From positions 62,001 to 126,000 of the forward strand of contig NZ_QGGQ01000001.1 of assembly GCF_003148665.1 (NCBI RefSeq): a stretch of DNA of 64,000 nucleotides, written 5' to 3'. The translations under genes were made by a program, and so were the position numbers. The DNA is from Maribacter polysiphoniae (GTDB taxonomy: Bacteria > Bacteroidota > Bacteroidia > Flavobacteriales > Flavobacteriaceae). Under the pieces are notes generated by a model. That model saw nothing but the letters and a program-made list of their open reading frames with translations, had not been told where the DNA came from and searched no databases. This document shows, one piece after another, positions 47,669 through 54,742 of the stretch. The stretch's first letter is position 1. Every line of letters begins with the position of its first letter.

Positions 47669-49135
47669 TTAATTACATGTTTCATTAAAATTATTTTCCA
47701 CTACTTCTTTTAAATTTTTATAACTTGTATCTTGGGAATCGGTTAGCCTTGCTATATCATACCCTGCATCTCTTAAACCATCCCAACCATAGGCCATATA
47801 ATAATTAAGGGGATATTTATTTCCATCTATTTCTCTTACGGCAAGGGCTATCGATTTAATATAATTTTCAATCATATATACGTGATGAGCATCATCCAAC
47901 CAACGATAGGCAGGGTTGTTTATTGTTTCTGAATATCCTTTATAATAGGCATAGTATTGTAATAATTGAGCCCGATTATTTGGGTCAACTCCTGATCGAT
48001 ACCTGCTAACATATCGATGTATCTCAGCATGAATTCCTTCGTGGAGTATCAAAGCGGCTATACCCAATGAACTTTGATTTATATTTTCAATTGTAATAAC
48101 CATATTATTTACATCATCAGAATTTGTACATCCATCAGCACCAGGTCTTGAGCAATCTCCATTTTGAAATGTTAAATTGTATTCGGGATCATCAATAAAT
48201 TTAGCAATGGTTTTCTTAAACAAGTTTCCATTTGTTGTTTCTAACTTATCATAAACGCATTTTGCTTTGCCGGTAAGGTAATTGTCTATATGATCCTCCC
48301 CAATTACTTCATCATTGAACTCAGGGTAACCACTTGAGGAATTGCCCCCACTGCCCCCACCGTGCGTACCATCATTTATAAAACCCTGAGAATTACCCCC
48401 AGATTCCGGGGCTGTTCCTCCAGAGCTGCCACAAACCCACTTCGACTCATATTTTACAGTAGTGTATGCCAATTCAAGGTCATCTATACCACGCACATAA
48501 TACCAATCTGTAAATACCGGTATGGTTTCCCAAGTGCACTCCAGAACATCCTCTTTACCAATAAACGATGCTTTGTTCGTTCCCTTTTCAAAGATGCTCT
48601 GAATAAGCATACCCCCATCATATATACTTTTAGACAAACTGCTTCCGTCAGTATCATAGAATGAAATTCGACCACTAAACCCTGTAAGATCATTAAAAGA
48701 AACCTTTCCACCGTAGGGTGAAAATGAGGTAAACTTTACCATATAATAATCATAAGATACATCTTCACTCGGAATCGCAATAACCTTATATTGAATGGAT
48801 ATGTTCCTTTCCTTGTGCCGCATTTGGATTTCAGTAATATCCAGATTGCTATTCGTCACCGAAAACTCATAAAATGGAGTAGGGATTGTATCTGTAATAA
48901 CTTCCAAAGGATTTTGCCAATCAACATCGAAACCATACGGTATTACGTTTTTAAAACTAGCAGCATTAAAGTTTTTTGAAAAACTGATGGAATTGTCAGA
49001 AAGACTATCGTTTGTGTCTTTTTCGCAACCAAATAATAAAAATACTACAGGTAATAAAAAAACAAGTTTTCTTAATAATACTTGAGAGAAAAAATATTTA
49101 TTCTGATGGTTTTTAATTGAATTTTCCATGTCCAA
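47669..49135 (-). CDS. modular surface lipoprotein with HExxH metallopeptidase-like C-terminal domain (A)
   Basis: 488 residues. Lipobox 'LLPVVFLLFGCEKDTND' (Cys about 37; the acidic residues after Cys recall the Bacteroidetes surface-export signal). Residues ~45-235 form a beta-rich conserved domain, then a Gly/Ser-rich linker ('GTHGGGSGGNSSSGYPEFND'). From ~282 a separate domain carries 'LILHEGIHAEIHRYV' (HExxH at about 365), and 'DDAHHVYMIENYIKSIAL' is a possible third-ligand region. It is nearly identical to the protein at 52002 up to residue ~282 ('GEDHI') and different after it. A small lipoprotein gene follows at once. Zinc-peptidase activity is inferred from HExxH. Confidence 0.75.
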   Translation of the reverse strand: MDMENSIKNHQNKYFFSQVLLRKLVFLLPVVFLLFGCEKDTNDSLSDNSISFSKNFNAASFKNVIPYGFDVDWQNPLEVITDTIPTPFYEFSVTNSNLDITEIQMRHKERNISIQYKVIAIPSEDVSYDYYMVKFTSFSPYGGKVSFNDLTGFSGRISFYDTDGSSLSKSIYDGGMLIQSIFEKGTNKASFIGKEDVLECTWETIPVFTDWYYVRGIDDLELAYTTVKYESKWVCGSSGGTAPESGGNSQGFINDGTHGGGSGGNSSSGYPEFNDEVIGEDHIDNYLTGKAKCVYDKLETTNGNLFKKTIAKFIDDPEYNLTFQNGDCSRPGADGCTNSDDVNNMVITIENINQSSLGIAALILHEGIHAEIHRYVSRYRSGVDPNNRAQLLQYYAYYKGYSETINNPAYRWLDDAHHVYMIENYIKSIALAVREIDGNKYPLNYYMAYGWDGLRDAGYDIARLTDSQDTSYKNLKEVVENNFNETCN

Positions 49136-49279
49136 ATCGGCTTAGGTTCGTCATATATTAGAATGATAGGTTTAAAAAACCTCATTACTGTTGAATATAA
49201 AATTCGAAAGTTCTATTTAAACCCCGATATAGTTCAACCTTATAAAATCCAAGGTTTTCCTTTTTTTCGATAAAAAGGT
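48289..49279. repeat. ~1-kb segmental repeat, copy A
   Basis: Nearly identical to 52661-53645 in the same orientation. It covers the first ~282 codons of the modular lipoprotein and ~140 bases of upstream DNA (through TTCGATAAAAA). Similarity ends sharply at the linker-peptidase junction (GATCCTCCCCAATTAC, coding 'VIGEDH') and upstream just before repeat R3. Confidence 0.93.
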
Positions 49280-49300
49280 AGTTCTTATCTGTATGTCACC

Positions 49301-49325
49301 CGTCACAGACGGGGGCTAGCGAGGG
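49301..49325. repeat. REP-like repeat copy R3
   Basis: CGTCACAGACGGGGGCTAGC plus GAGGG. It lies between the modular lipoprotein A leader and the lipoprotein gene at 49387. Unlike R1, R2 and R4 it has no RAYT start beside it. Confidence 0.75.
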
Positions 49326-49386
49326 TAGTAGTCGCTATCGAGAATTTAAATACTTTTTACTTTGGGCTTATTAAGATTTTCAAACA

Positions 49387-49857
49387 CTAATCTTTTATGC
49401 CCCAATTAGTATCCTGCACTAACCATAACGTGTCAGATTTTATAATAGTTCCTGTTAATACAGCGCCCTCTATTGGGTAAAAGATGGAATATGAAACTCT
49501 TTTCTTTTCACAGTCTTGATCAATAATACGTATTTCATGAATTGTTCCCTCCGGTAAAACCAAGGAATCTTTAAAAACAATCGCATAACCGTTAGATTCA
49601 ATTCGCAAATCAGGGGTAATAAATTCATTTTTAACCAATTGTATTGGCAACCTACCTTCAACATTGGGATGTAAAAACATTTGAAAATCAGGGGTTCCAA
49701 ATATAGTTGTGATGATTTTTTCTTTCTCACTCTTGGTAAAGCATATGGCCGATCCCCCAATGTTCTCTTCAGGTCTAACTTTAGTCTTTTCCTTACAGCC
49801 TATGAAAAGAGGAAAAACAAAAAATATACTAAATACGATTATAATCTTTTTGTTCAT
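49387..49857 (-). CDS. small lipoprotein, island partner type
   Basis: 156 residues. N-terminus 'MNKKIIIVFSIFFVFPLFIG' followed by CKEKTK, a good lipobox (LFIGC). The C-terminal part has strands like 'RVSYSIFYPIEGAVLTGTII' and ends in 'LWLVQDTNWGIKD', with the same feel as the partner proteins at 47086 and 51464. It lies 252 bases upstream of modular lipoprotein A on the same strand, perhaps left from an earlier lipoprotein-partner unit whose lipoprotein is lost. Function unknown. Confidence 0.65.
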   Translation of the reverse strand: MNKKIIIVFSIFFVFPLFIGCKEKTKVRPEENIGGSAICFTKSEKEKIITTIFGTPDFQMFLHPNVEGRLPIQLVKNEFITPDLRIESNGYAIVFKDSLVLPEGTIHEIRIIDQDCEKKRVSYSIFYPIEGAVLTGTIIKSDTLWLVQDTNWGIKD

Positions 49858-49917
49858 TACTTTTTCCTATTTAAAACAATTCTCGCACGATCAGGATGCA
49901 CATTTTCCCCGCTGGTG

Positions 49918-49932
49918 CGAGCGTCACGCTCG
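49918..49932. repeat. REP-type hairpin CGAGCGT-C-ACGCTCG
   Basis: Perfect 7-bp arms with a 1-base centre, set in GGTGCGAGCGTCACGCTCGT. The type is common as dispersed REP units in flavobacteria. It sits just upstream of the small lipoprotein gene at 49387. Confidence 0.6.
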
Positions 49933-50002
49933 TATTCCGACACTGGCGTGATTCATTGTTTCAATGAGCTTACGGATAATATGCTCAGCATCTATTTCTT
50001 GC

Positions 50003-50071
50003 TCATGCGCTACTAAAGAACGAAACAAAATAGACCTGTGTTAGATTATAGAACTTGTACTTTCTACTCAT
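50003..50071 (-). pseudogene. RAYT N-terminal fragment, second copy
   Basis: 22 codons 'MSRKYKFYNLTQVYFVSFFS' then 'SA' and stop. The first ~18 residues match the RAYT start at 46583. Beyond that (49930-50012, minus strand) another short open stretch, 'SLVAHEQEIDAEHIIRKLIE' then 'TMNHASVGIRA', follows in a shifted frame; I do not recognise it. The start codon lies inside a perfect inverted repeat CATGGCTT...AAGCCATG (50069-50098). Confidence 0.75.
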
Positions 50072-50140
50072 GGCTTATTAAAAATACAAAAAGCCATGGT
50101 TTTTGATTTGACGCTATATGTCCTTATCCGGTACGGCACT

Positions 50141-50166
50141 CGTCACAGACGGGCGCTAGCGAGGGG
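50141..50166. repeat. REP-like repeat copy R2 (best copy)
   Basis: CGTCACAGACGGGCGCTAGC plus GAGGGG. The shared block extends left through TCCTTATCCGGTACGGCACT (50121-50140), with matches at R1 (46631) and R4 (51394). Confidence 0.8.
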
Positions 50167-50248
50167 GTATCTATGACCCAAAGTGACCGTTTTTGATAAA
50201 AAGTGCTCATCGGCAATAGAAATTCAAGGCTTCGGATAGTAGAAAGCA

Positions 50249-50374
50249 TCAACGCAGGTGCCACTTAAAACCTCCAACCCAATCCATATCAATCCCCATA
50301 GGAAACTCAGCGGCCAAAGACCCGGTATAGTTCAACACCGCATTCATGCTCGGTCGTACCGACCGCACGAATGC
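50249..50374 (-). pseudogene. C-terminal remnant of an unidentified protein, ending region with composite hairpin
   Basis: Minus-strand frame directly after the immunity-like gene's stop codon: 'PSMNAVLNYTGSLAAEFPMG' then 'IDMDWVGGFKWHLR' and stop. It looks protein-like but has no start. Bases 50340-50374 also form a nested hairpin: GCATTC/GAATGC outside, CGGTCG-TAC-CGACCG inside, which may be a REP unit or transcript end. The 'LNYTG' codons echo DNA in the leaders of both modular lipoprotein genes (GTTGAACTATATCGGG near 49220 and 53590). Confidence 0.45.
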
Positions 50375-50833
50375 TTAGTTATTGTGGTTTGTATTTTTAG
50401 GTCTATTTTCTTCAATCCATTTTTCTAAATCTCCAATTTTTTCTTTCACAAATGTTTTCCAATTTGTTGTTTGAGTTAAGCCTTCTTTTTTCAAAGCGTC
50501 CAAATACCAATTTTTGTATTTAAACATTGGCATTCTATAAAAATCCGGTCCATGCATTCCTACTGCCCAAAGAGAATCAATTTTATTTATGATTTCTGAA
50601 TTTGAAAAGGTCAAGTCTTTTAGTTTATCGTCATATTTTCCCCAGTAAAAAACCTCTATCAAATCAAGTTCTAATAATTTTTCTATGACTTCTAATCCAT
50701 GTTTTTTTGCTGAGCTAGAACTTTCATTTTTATAAGTATATCCAATATTGGCTAATATGGTTGATATATATTCAATACCATCTGGCATAAAAAGTTCGAT
50801 AAAATCTTCTTTGAATAATTCTATAGTTTTCAT
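50375..50833 (-). CDS. probable immunity protein
   Basis: 152 residues, no signal peptide, helical and rich in acidic and aromatic residues ('YTYKNESSSSAKKHGLEVIE', 'AVGMHGPDFYRMPMFKYKNW'). The ATG overlaps the stop of the preceding ORF by 4 bases (ATGA), the classic arrangement of toxin and immunity genes. The upstream ORF ends in a domain that looks like a polymorphic-toxin tip. No immunity family was identified with certainty. The call rests on size, coupling and context. Confidence 0.55.
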   Translation of the reverse strand: MKTIELFKEDFIELFMPDGIEYISTILANIGYTYKNESSSSAKKHGLEVIEKLLELDLIEVFYWGKYDDKLKDLTFSNSEIINKIDSLWAVGMHGPDFYRMPMFKYKNWYLDALKKEGLTQTTNWKTFVKEKIGDLEKWIEENRPKNTNHNN

Positions 50834-51273
50834 GGTGCTATAAATTTAACATTACGAACTTTCGTCCAAATTCCTGCTGCTCTAAAGTCTAAAGATATTG
50901 TTGCGGGGAAGTTGCTTGTCGACGCTGAACTCTGTCTATAGTTGATGTAGTTGCCATTACCCATATTTGCTCTTAAAACACCATTACCATCATCAATTAA
51001 ATTTCCGATTTTGTGTTTAGTTAATGAATTAAAGAGTTCTCTTGCTTTTGTAATTGGTGAATTGGTTTTCACGATTCTAATTGTATTGCTCGTCGCCCGT
51101 CTGCTACGGGTACCCACAACAGTAGGTAATACGACCTTCATCCTAAAGATTTCAATAGCTGGATCTACCCTAGCGATATTCCTTGCACTGCTATATTTCC
51201 ATTGTGTTGCTTGGGTAATAAAACCTGCGGCAACGGGATTGTCATGAATATAATCCAATTTTTGTTTTATCAC
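50830..51273 (-). CDS. orphan toxin-tip domain, fused in frame to a RAYT fragment
   Basis: 147-codon ORF with two unrelated parts. Codons ~1-48 are the RAYT C-terminal piece ('IKQKLDYIHDNPVAAGFITQ', 'ATQWKYSS'). From ~58 comes 'NTIRIVKTNSPITKARELFN' and 'GNGNYINYRQSSASTSNFPA' to 'GIWTKVRNVKFIAP'. This end, with Arg-Ser-Ser-x-Ser and a beta-rich finish, resembles nuclease-type tips of Rhs and other polymorphic toxins, though I cannot name the family. The join falls at a REP-like sequence. The first codon is GTG at 51273, unlikely to be a true start. An immunity-like gene overlaps its stop. Expression is doubtful; it is probably a displaced cassette. Confidence 0.5.
   Translation of the reverse strand: MIKQKLDYIHDNPVAAGFITQATQWKYSSARNIARVDPAIEIFRMKVVLPTVVGTRSRRATSNTIRIVKTNSPITKARELFNSLTKHKIGNLIDDGNGVLRANMGNGNYINYRQSSASTSNFPATISLDFRAAGIWTKVRNVKFIAP
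51089..51110 (-). repeat. REP-like sequence at the RAYT/toxin-tip junction
   Basis: The minus strand reads CCGTAGCAGACGGGCGACGA, close to the consensus CGTCACAGACGGGCGCTAGC but inverted relative to R1-R4. It lies exactly between the RAYT piece and the toxin-like tip, so it probably marks the recombination point. Confidence 0.55.
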
Positions 51274-51344
51274 TTCAGCACGTTGCTAGCAAACGAAACA
51301 AAGTAGGCCGCTGTTGGAATATAGAACTTGTATTTTCTACTCAT
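51130..51344 (-). pseudogene. RAYT with internal deletion, third copy
   Basis: ATG at 51344 opens 'MSRKYKFYIPTAAYFVSFAS', the RAYT N-terminus. About 20 codons later the sequence jumps to the RAYT C-terminal part ('RAEVIKQKLDYIHDNPVAAG', 'QWKYSS') in another frame. The HUH and Tyr catalytic region between them is deleted. It ends in the fused toxin-tip ORF. Confidence 0.8.
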
Positions 51345-51413
51345 GGCATATTAAAAATACAAAATATCATAGTTTTTGTAATTACGAAGTGTGTTCTTAT
51401 CCGGCACGCCACC

Positions 51414-51438
51414 CGTCATAGACGGCCGCTATCGAGGG
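51414..51438. repeat. REP-like repeat copy R4
   Basis: CGTCATAGACGGCCGCTATC plus GAGGG, diverged. It follows TTCTTATCCGGCACGCCACC, as in the other copies, ~70 bases upstream of the third RAYT start. Confidence 0.7.
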
Positions 51439-51463
51439 CATCACTTCTCAACTATTCTCAAAT

Positions 51464-52048
51464 CTATTCTAAGACTAGCCTGTCATAGAAAGTGTAAATA
51501 ATCTGCCATTTGTTCTCTAGTTTTTTCATGATGTAAATTGCGATCTCGTCATCGGACATTTTACTAAATACAGCGAGATTATCAATTATAATAGGCTTGC
51601 TAATCCTCAATACATGCATTTTTTTATTTTTACGGGACCTTTTCAGCTTTATATTGTTATTGAGATAAGATTTGTCAAGTTTAATAGGTTTGCTTATAAG
51701 AATAGCGTGAGAAATCTTTGTTAGAATTTCTTTTGTGAGGATACTCCCCAACTCTTTATCGGATATTGTTACAGGGATACCCACATTTTTAGTGATCATT
51801 TCAAGATTAGATTTTTCAAAATATTTAATCCACTCTTTATCTATATGGGTTTTGTAATATATAGTTACGTCTGTTCCATCTATTCTCTGCCCACTAAAAA
51901 AATCATTTATCAAAAAATATTCGGATTTTGAAAGTTTATCACATTTGCTATACTCTTGTGCACGAACGGCGTATATGGAAAATACCAAAAAAATAATTGC
52001 CTTAATCACATTTGACGCCTTCTGCGTTATTTGAACTTGTTGCTTCAT
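51464..52048 (-). CDS. secreted partner protein of the lipoprotein-peptidase at 52002
   Basis: 194 residues. Signal peptide 'VIKAIIFLVFSIYAVRAQ'. Polar middle with 'TIYYKTHIDKEWIKYFEKSN', then strands 'KMHVLRISKPIIIDNLAVFS' and 'KKLENKWQIIYTFYDRLVLE'. The ending (Phe-Ser, then a Lys-x-x-Lys-Trp-x-Ile strand) parallels the partner at 47086 ('KIDGNWSIVK'), but the rest differs. It overlaps the modular lipoprotein gene by 47 bases, so the two are expressed together. Immunity or inhibitor role is possible but unproven. Confidence 0.65.
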   Translation of the reverse strand: MKQQVQITQKASNVIKAIIFLVFSIYAVRAQEYSKCDKLSKSEYFLINDFFSGQRIDGTDVTIYYKTHIDKEWIKYFEKSNLEMITKNVGIPVTISDKELGSILTKEILTKISHAILISKPIKLDKSYLNNNIKLKRSRKNKKMHVLRISKPIIIDNLAVFSKMSDDEIAIYIMKKLENKWQIIYTFYDRLVLE

Positions 52049-53501
52049 TTCTAATAGCTGTTTGTATTTCAGATTTATTCTTCAATGTATTATATACGGA
52101 CGAACTTTCAAGTCCTGCCCAAGCGAGCTTTTTATAATAGCCGGAATCCAGGAAACGATTGTCCCATACAGCTAGGGAATTCGCTAAGGCATCAACATAT
52201 TGGGATATAAATTCGTGTTGGGTTAGATTATAGTTGTTTATTTCATTCTTATACTTTTCATTGATTAGATTTAAATCAGTAACCATGTCAGATGTGCGGT
52301 TTTCTTTTAAAATATACCCAATGTAAGCGTGGATGCTTTCATGTATGATGGTGCGTGCAATAGACAACTGTGTCGCATCTCCAACATAATCGTCGTCTAA
52401 TGTAACACTCCAGCCGTCTCCGGATGGTTGTGTACTCGCATTTCTTGGGTTTCCGTTCACATCTTTACCAGCCTCGGCGACCTTAAAAGTCAAATCATAA
52501 TTTCCTGACTTATCGAACAAATCCAAAATTCCTTGCGATAGATGTCCAGTGCCATCAAGTCCGCCTATATCAGGTATAGTTAACCTTTGCATATCTTTAT
52601 TTTGCAATTTATCTATAATATCTTTAACACATGGATTATTTACTTCGTCAACTAAATGAATATGATCCTCCCCAATTACTTCATCATTGAACTCAGGGTA
52701 ACCACTTGAGGAATTACCCCCACTACCTCCACCGTGCGTACCATCATTTATAAAACCCTGAGAATTACCCCCAGATTCCGGAGCTGTTCCTCCAGAGCTG
52801 CCACAAACCCACTTCGACTCGTATTTTATTTCAGTGTATGCATATTCATAATAACTACCACGGTCATAATACCAATCTGTAAATACCGGTATGGTTTCCA
52901 AAGTGCACTCCAGAACATCCTCTTTACCAGTAAACGATGCTTTGTTCGTTCCCTTTTCAAAGATGCTCTGAACAAGCATACCCCCATCATATATACTTTT
53001 AGACAAACTGCTTCCATCAGTATCATAGAATGAAATTCGACCACTAAACCCTGTAAGATCATTAAAAGAAACCTTTCCACCGTAGGGTGAAAATGAGGTA
53101 AACTTTACCATATAATAATCATAAGATACATCTTCATTCGGAATCGCAATAACCTTATATTGAATGGATATGTTCCTTTCCTTGTGCCGCATTTGGATTT
53201 CAGTAATGTCCAGATTGCTATTCGTCACCGGAAACTCATAAAATGGAGTAGGGATTGTGTCAGAAATAACTTCCTGAGGATTTTGCCAATCAACATCGAA
53301 AACATACGGTATTACGTTTTTAAAACTAGCAGAATTAAAGTCTTTTGAGAAACTGATGGAATTGTCAGAAAGACTATCGTTTGTGTCTTTTTCGCAACCA
53401 AATAATAAAAATACTACAGGTAATAAAAAATAAGTTATTCTTAATAATACTTGAGTGAAAAAATATTTATTCTGGTTTTTAATTGAATTTTCCATGTCCA
53501 A
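52002..53501 (-). CDS. modular surface lipoprotein with HExxH metallopeptidase-like C-terminal domain (B)
   Basis: 499 residues, paralogue of the protein at 47669. Lipobox 'FLLPVVFLLFGCEKDTND', the same beta-rich domain and Gly/Ser linker, nearly identical to residue ~280. After 'GEDHI' a different domain begins: 'ARTIIHESIHAYIGYIL' (HExxH at about 387), 'TQHEFISQYVDALANSLAVW' as likely third-ligand helix, and 'KLAWAGLESSSVYNTL'. Domains A and B share the order HExxH, later His helix, Trp-x-Gly-Leu, so they may be distant relatives. It overlaps its partner gene by 47 bases. Peptidase activity is inferred from the motif only. Confidence 0.75.
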   Translation of the reverse strand: MDMENSIKNQNKYFFTQVLLRITYFLLPVVFLLFGCEKDTNDSLSDNSISFSKDFNSASFKNVIPYVFDVDWQNPQEVISDTIPTPFYEFPVTNSNLDITEIQMRHKERNISIQYKVIAIPNEDVSYDYYMVKFTSFSPYGGKVSFNDLTGFSGRISFYDTDGSSLSKSIYDGGMLVQSIFEKGTNKASFTGKEDVLECTLETIPVFTDWYYDRGSYYEYAYTEIKYESKWVCGSSGGTAPESGGNSQGFINDGTHGGGSGGNSSSGYPEFNDEVIGEDHIHLVDEVNNPCVKDIIDKLQNKDMQRLTIPDIGGLDGTGHLSQGILDLFDKSGNYDLTFKVAEAGKDVNGNPRNASTQPSGDGWSVTLDDDYVGDATQLSIARTIIHESIHAYIGYILKENRTSDMVTDLNLINEKYKNEINNYNLTQHEFISQYVDALANSLAVWDNRFLDSGYYKKLAWAGLESSSVYNTLKNKSEIQTAIRNEATSSNNAEGVKCD

Positions 53502-53645
53502 ATCGGCTTAGGTTCGTCATATATTAGAATGATAGGTTTAAAAAACCTCACTACTCTTGTATATAAAATTCGAAGATTATATTTGAAACCCGATATAGTT
53601 CAACCGTATAAAAACCAAGGTTTTCCTTTTTTCGATAAAAAAAGG
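52661..53645. repeat. ~1-kb segmental repeat, copy B
   Basis: Direct repeat of 48289-49279, same orientation, 4.37 kb apart, with scattered substitutions and two small length differences. It covers the lipoprotein export and linker part and the upstream leader, ending at the peptidase junction. Confidence 0.93.
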
Positions 53646-53673
53646 TTTAGCTAACAATTTGAACCACTATAAT

Positions 53674-53726
53674 TTATGACCCCACAAACTCCAAACAAAC
53701 CGGACGTGGGAGTGCCAATTCATGTT
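53674..53726 (-). pseudogene. decayed 3' end of a lactonase gene (remnant B)
   Basis: The minus strand reads 'HELALPRPVCLEFVGS' then stop, matching the intact lactonase end 'YELSSPVCLEFLE'. The plus-strand 20-mer AAACTCCAAACAAACCGGAC is shared exactly with 54760-54780. Only ~50 bases remain. Confidence 0.8.
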
Positions 53727-53871
53727 GAAAATATCCTACTCTTAAGGTTTTGATTGCTAAAATAGAATTATAAACCGTTGATTAATTAGGGAGGAATTCA
53801 CTAAAAAATGTAAGATATGTCTTATTTTTAAAATTATTTTCGCTGAAATCAAAATAATATACTCTTCTATA

Positions 53872-54678
53872 ATGAAAAGATCAATCATCTTAATTTCCAT
53901 ATCAATAGTGTTCCTAAGTTGTACCAATCTGAAACATTTAACCCCTTTTGATGGATACAACGGAAAACCCAAAATTGTAGAAACACTTGGATATACTATT
54001 AACAAAGACTCTATCAAAGAGCTTTTCATTTATGAAGCTTTTTATTTTGACAAAAAAGGCAGAATGGTTAAATCAATTGAATATGAAAACGAAGAACGGA
54101 AACCCTTAAGGGTATATATCAATAAATATGATAATAAAGGAAATATTGTAGAGCTTAATTATTCTAATCATGATGGAACGGATAGCCATACGGTTTATTA
54201 TAGCTATAATAGATATGGTCAGCTTTTAAAAGAAGAATCAAGAAAAATTGTACATAAATATACTTACGATAGGAAAAATAGAACTGCGGAATTAAAAAGT
54301 AATTTTAAAAATGGTAAATTCCATGACCGAATAACCTTTAAGTTCAATAAAAATTGGCAAAGGACTGAATTGGTTACTTATGATGAAACCGGAGATATAA
54401 CTTTAATATATAAAGAGGAATATGATGAAAATGGCAACGTGATTAAGGTAAGTAGTTATGATGATAAAGAACAATTGATAAGGTTCACAGAAATCTTATA
54501 CGATAAACAAAACAAAACATATGAATCGAAAAAATATAAAATAGATAATAATGATACTACATTAGTAAATATTTCTAAATGGCATTATTCTTATGATAAA
54601 TATGACAATGTCATAGAGGAGAAAGTTGTCCCTGATGAAGGGATTGTCCTTATAACTCAAAATAAAATTACTTATTAA
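53872..54678 (+). CDS. lipoprotein with YD/MORN-like repeats
   Basis: 268 residues. Lipobox 'ISISIVFLSCTNLKH'. The body consists of ~20-residue repeats with Tyr/Asp-Gly turns: 'YFDKKGRMVKSIEY', 'NKYDNKGNIVELNY', 'YNRYGQLLKEES', 'EYDENGNVIKVSSY', 'KYDNVIEEKV'. This is like YD repeats of Rhs proteins but without the Rhs core or toxin. The only intact plus-strand gene of the island, it is AT-rich compared with the flanks. It lies between lactonase remnant B and the intact lactonase. Role unknown; possibly a surface binding protein. Confidence 0.75.
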   Translation: MKRSIILISISIVFLSCTNLKHLTPFDGYNGKPKIVETLGYTINKDSIKELFIYEAFYFDKKGRMVKSIEYENEERKPLRVYINKYDNKGNIVELNYSNHDGTDSHTVYYSYNRYGQLLKEESRKIVHKYTYDRKNRTAELKSNFKNGKFHDRITFKFNKNWQRTELVTYDETGDITLIYKEEYDENGNVIKVSSYDDKEQLIRFTEILYDKQNKTYESKKYKIDNNDTTLVNISKWHYSYDKYDNVIEEKVVPDEGIVLITQNKITY

Positions 54679-54742
54679 TTTATTTAAATATAATAAGTGT
54701 AATAATAAGCTAACGATAAAAAATAAGTTTATTTAAAAAACA

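Noticed and set aside
49930-50012. Short open stretch 'SLVAHEQEIDAEHIIRKLIE' as a gene
   Set aside because: No start codon, shifted frame against the RAYT piece, and no recognised family; probably debris of another element.
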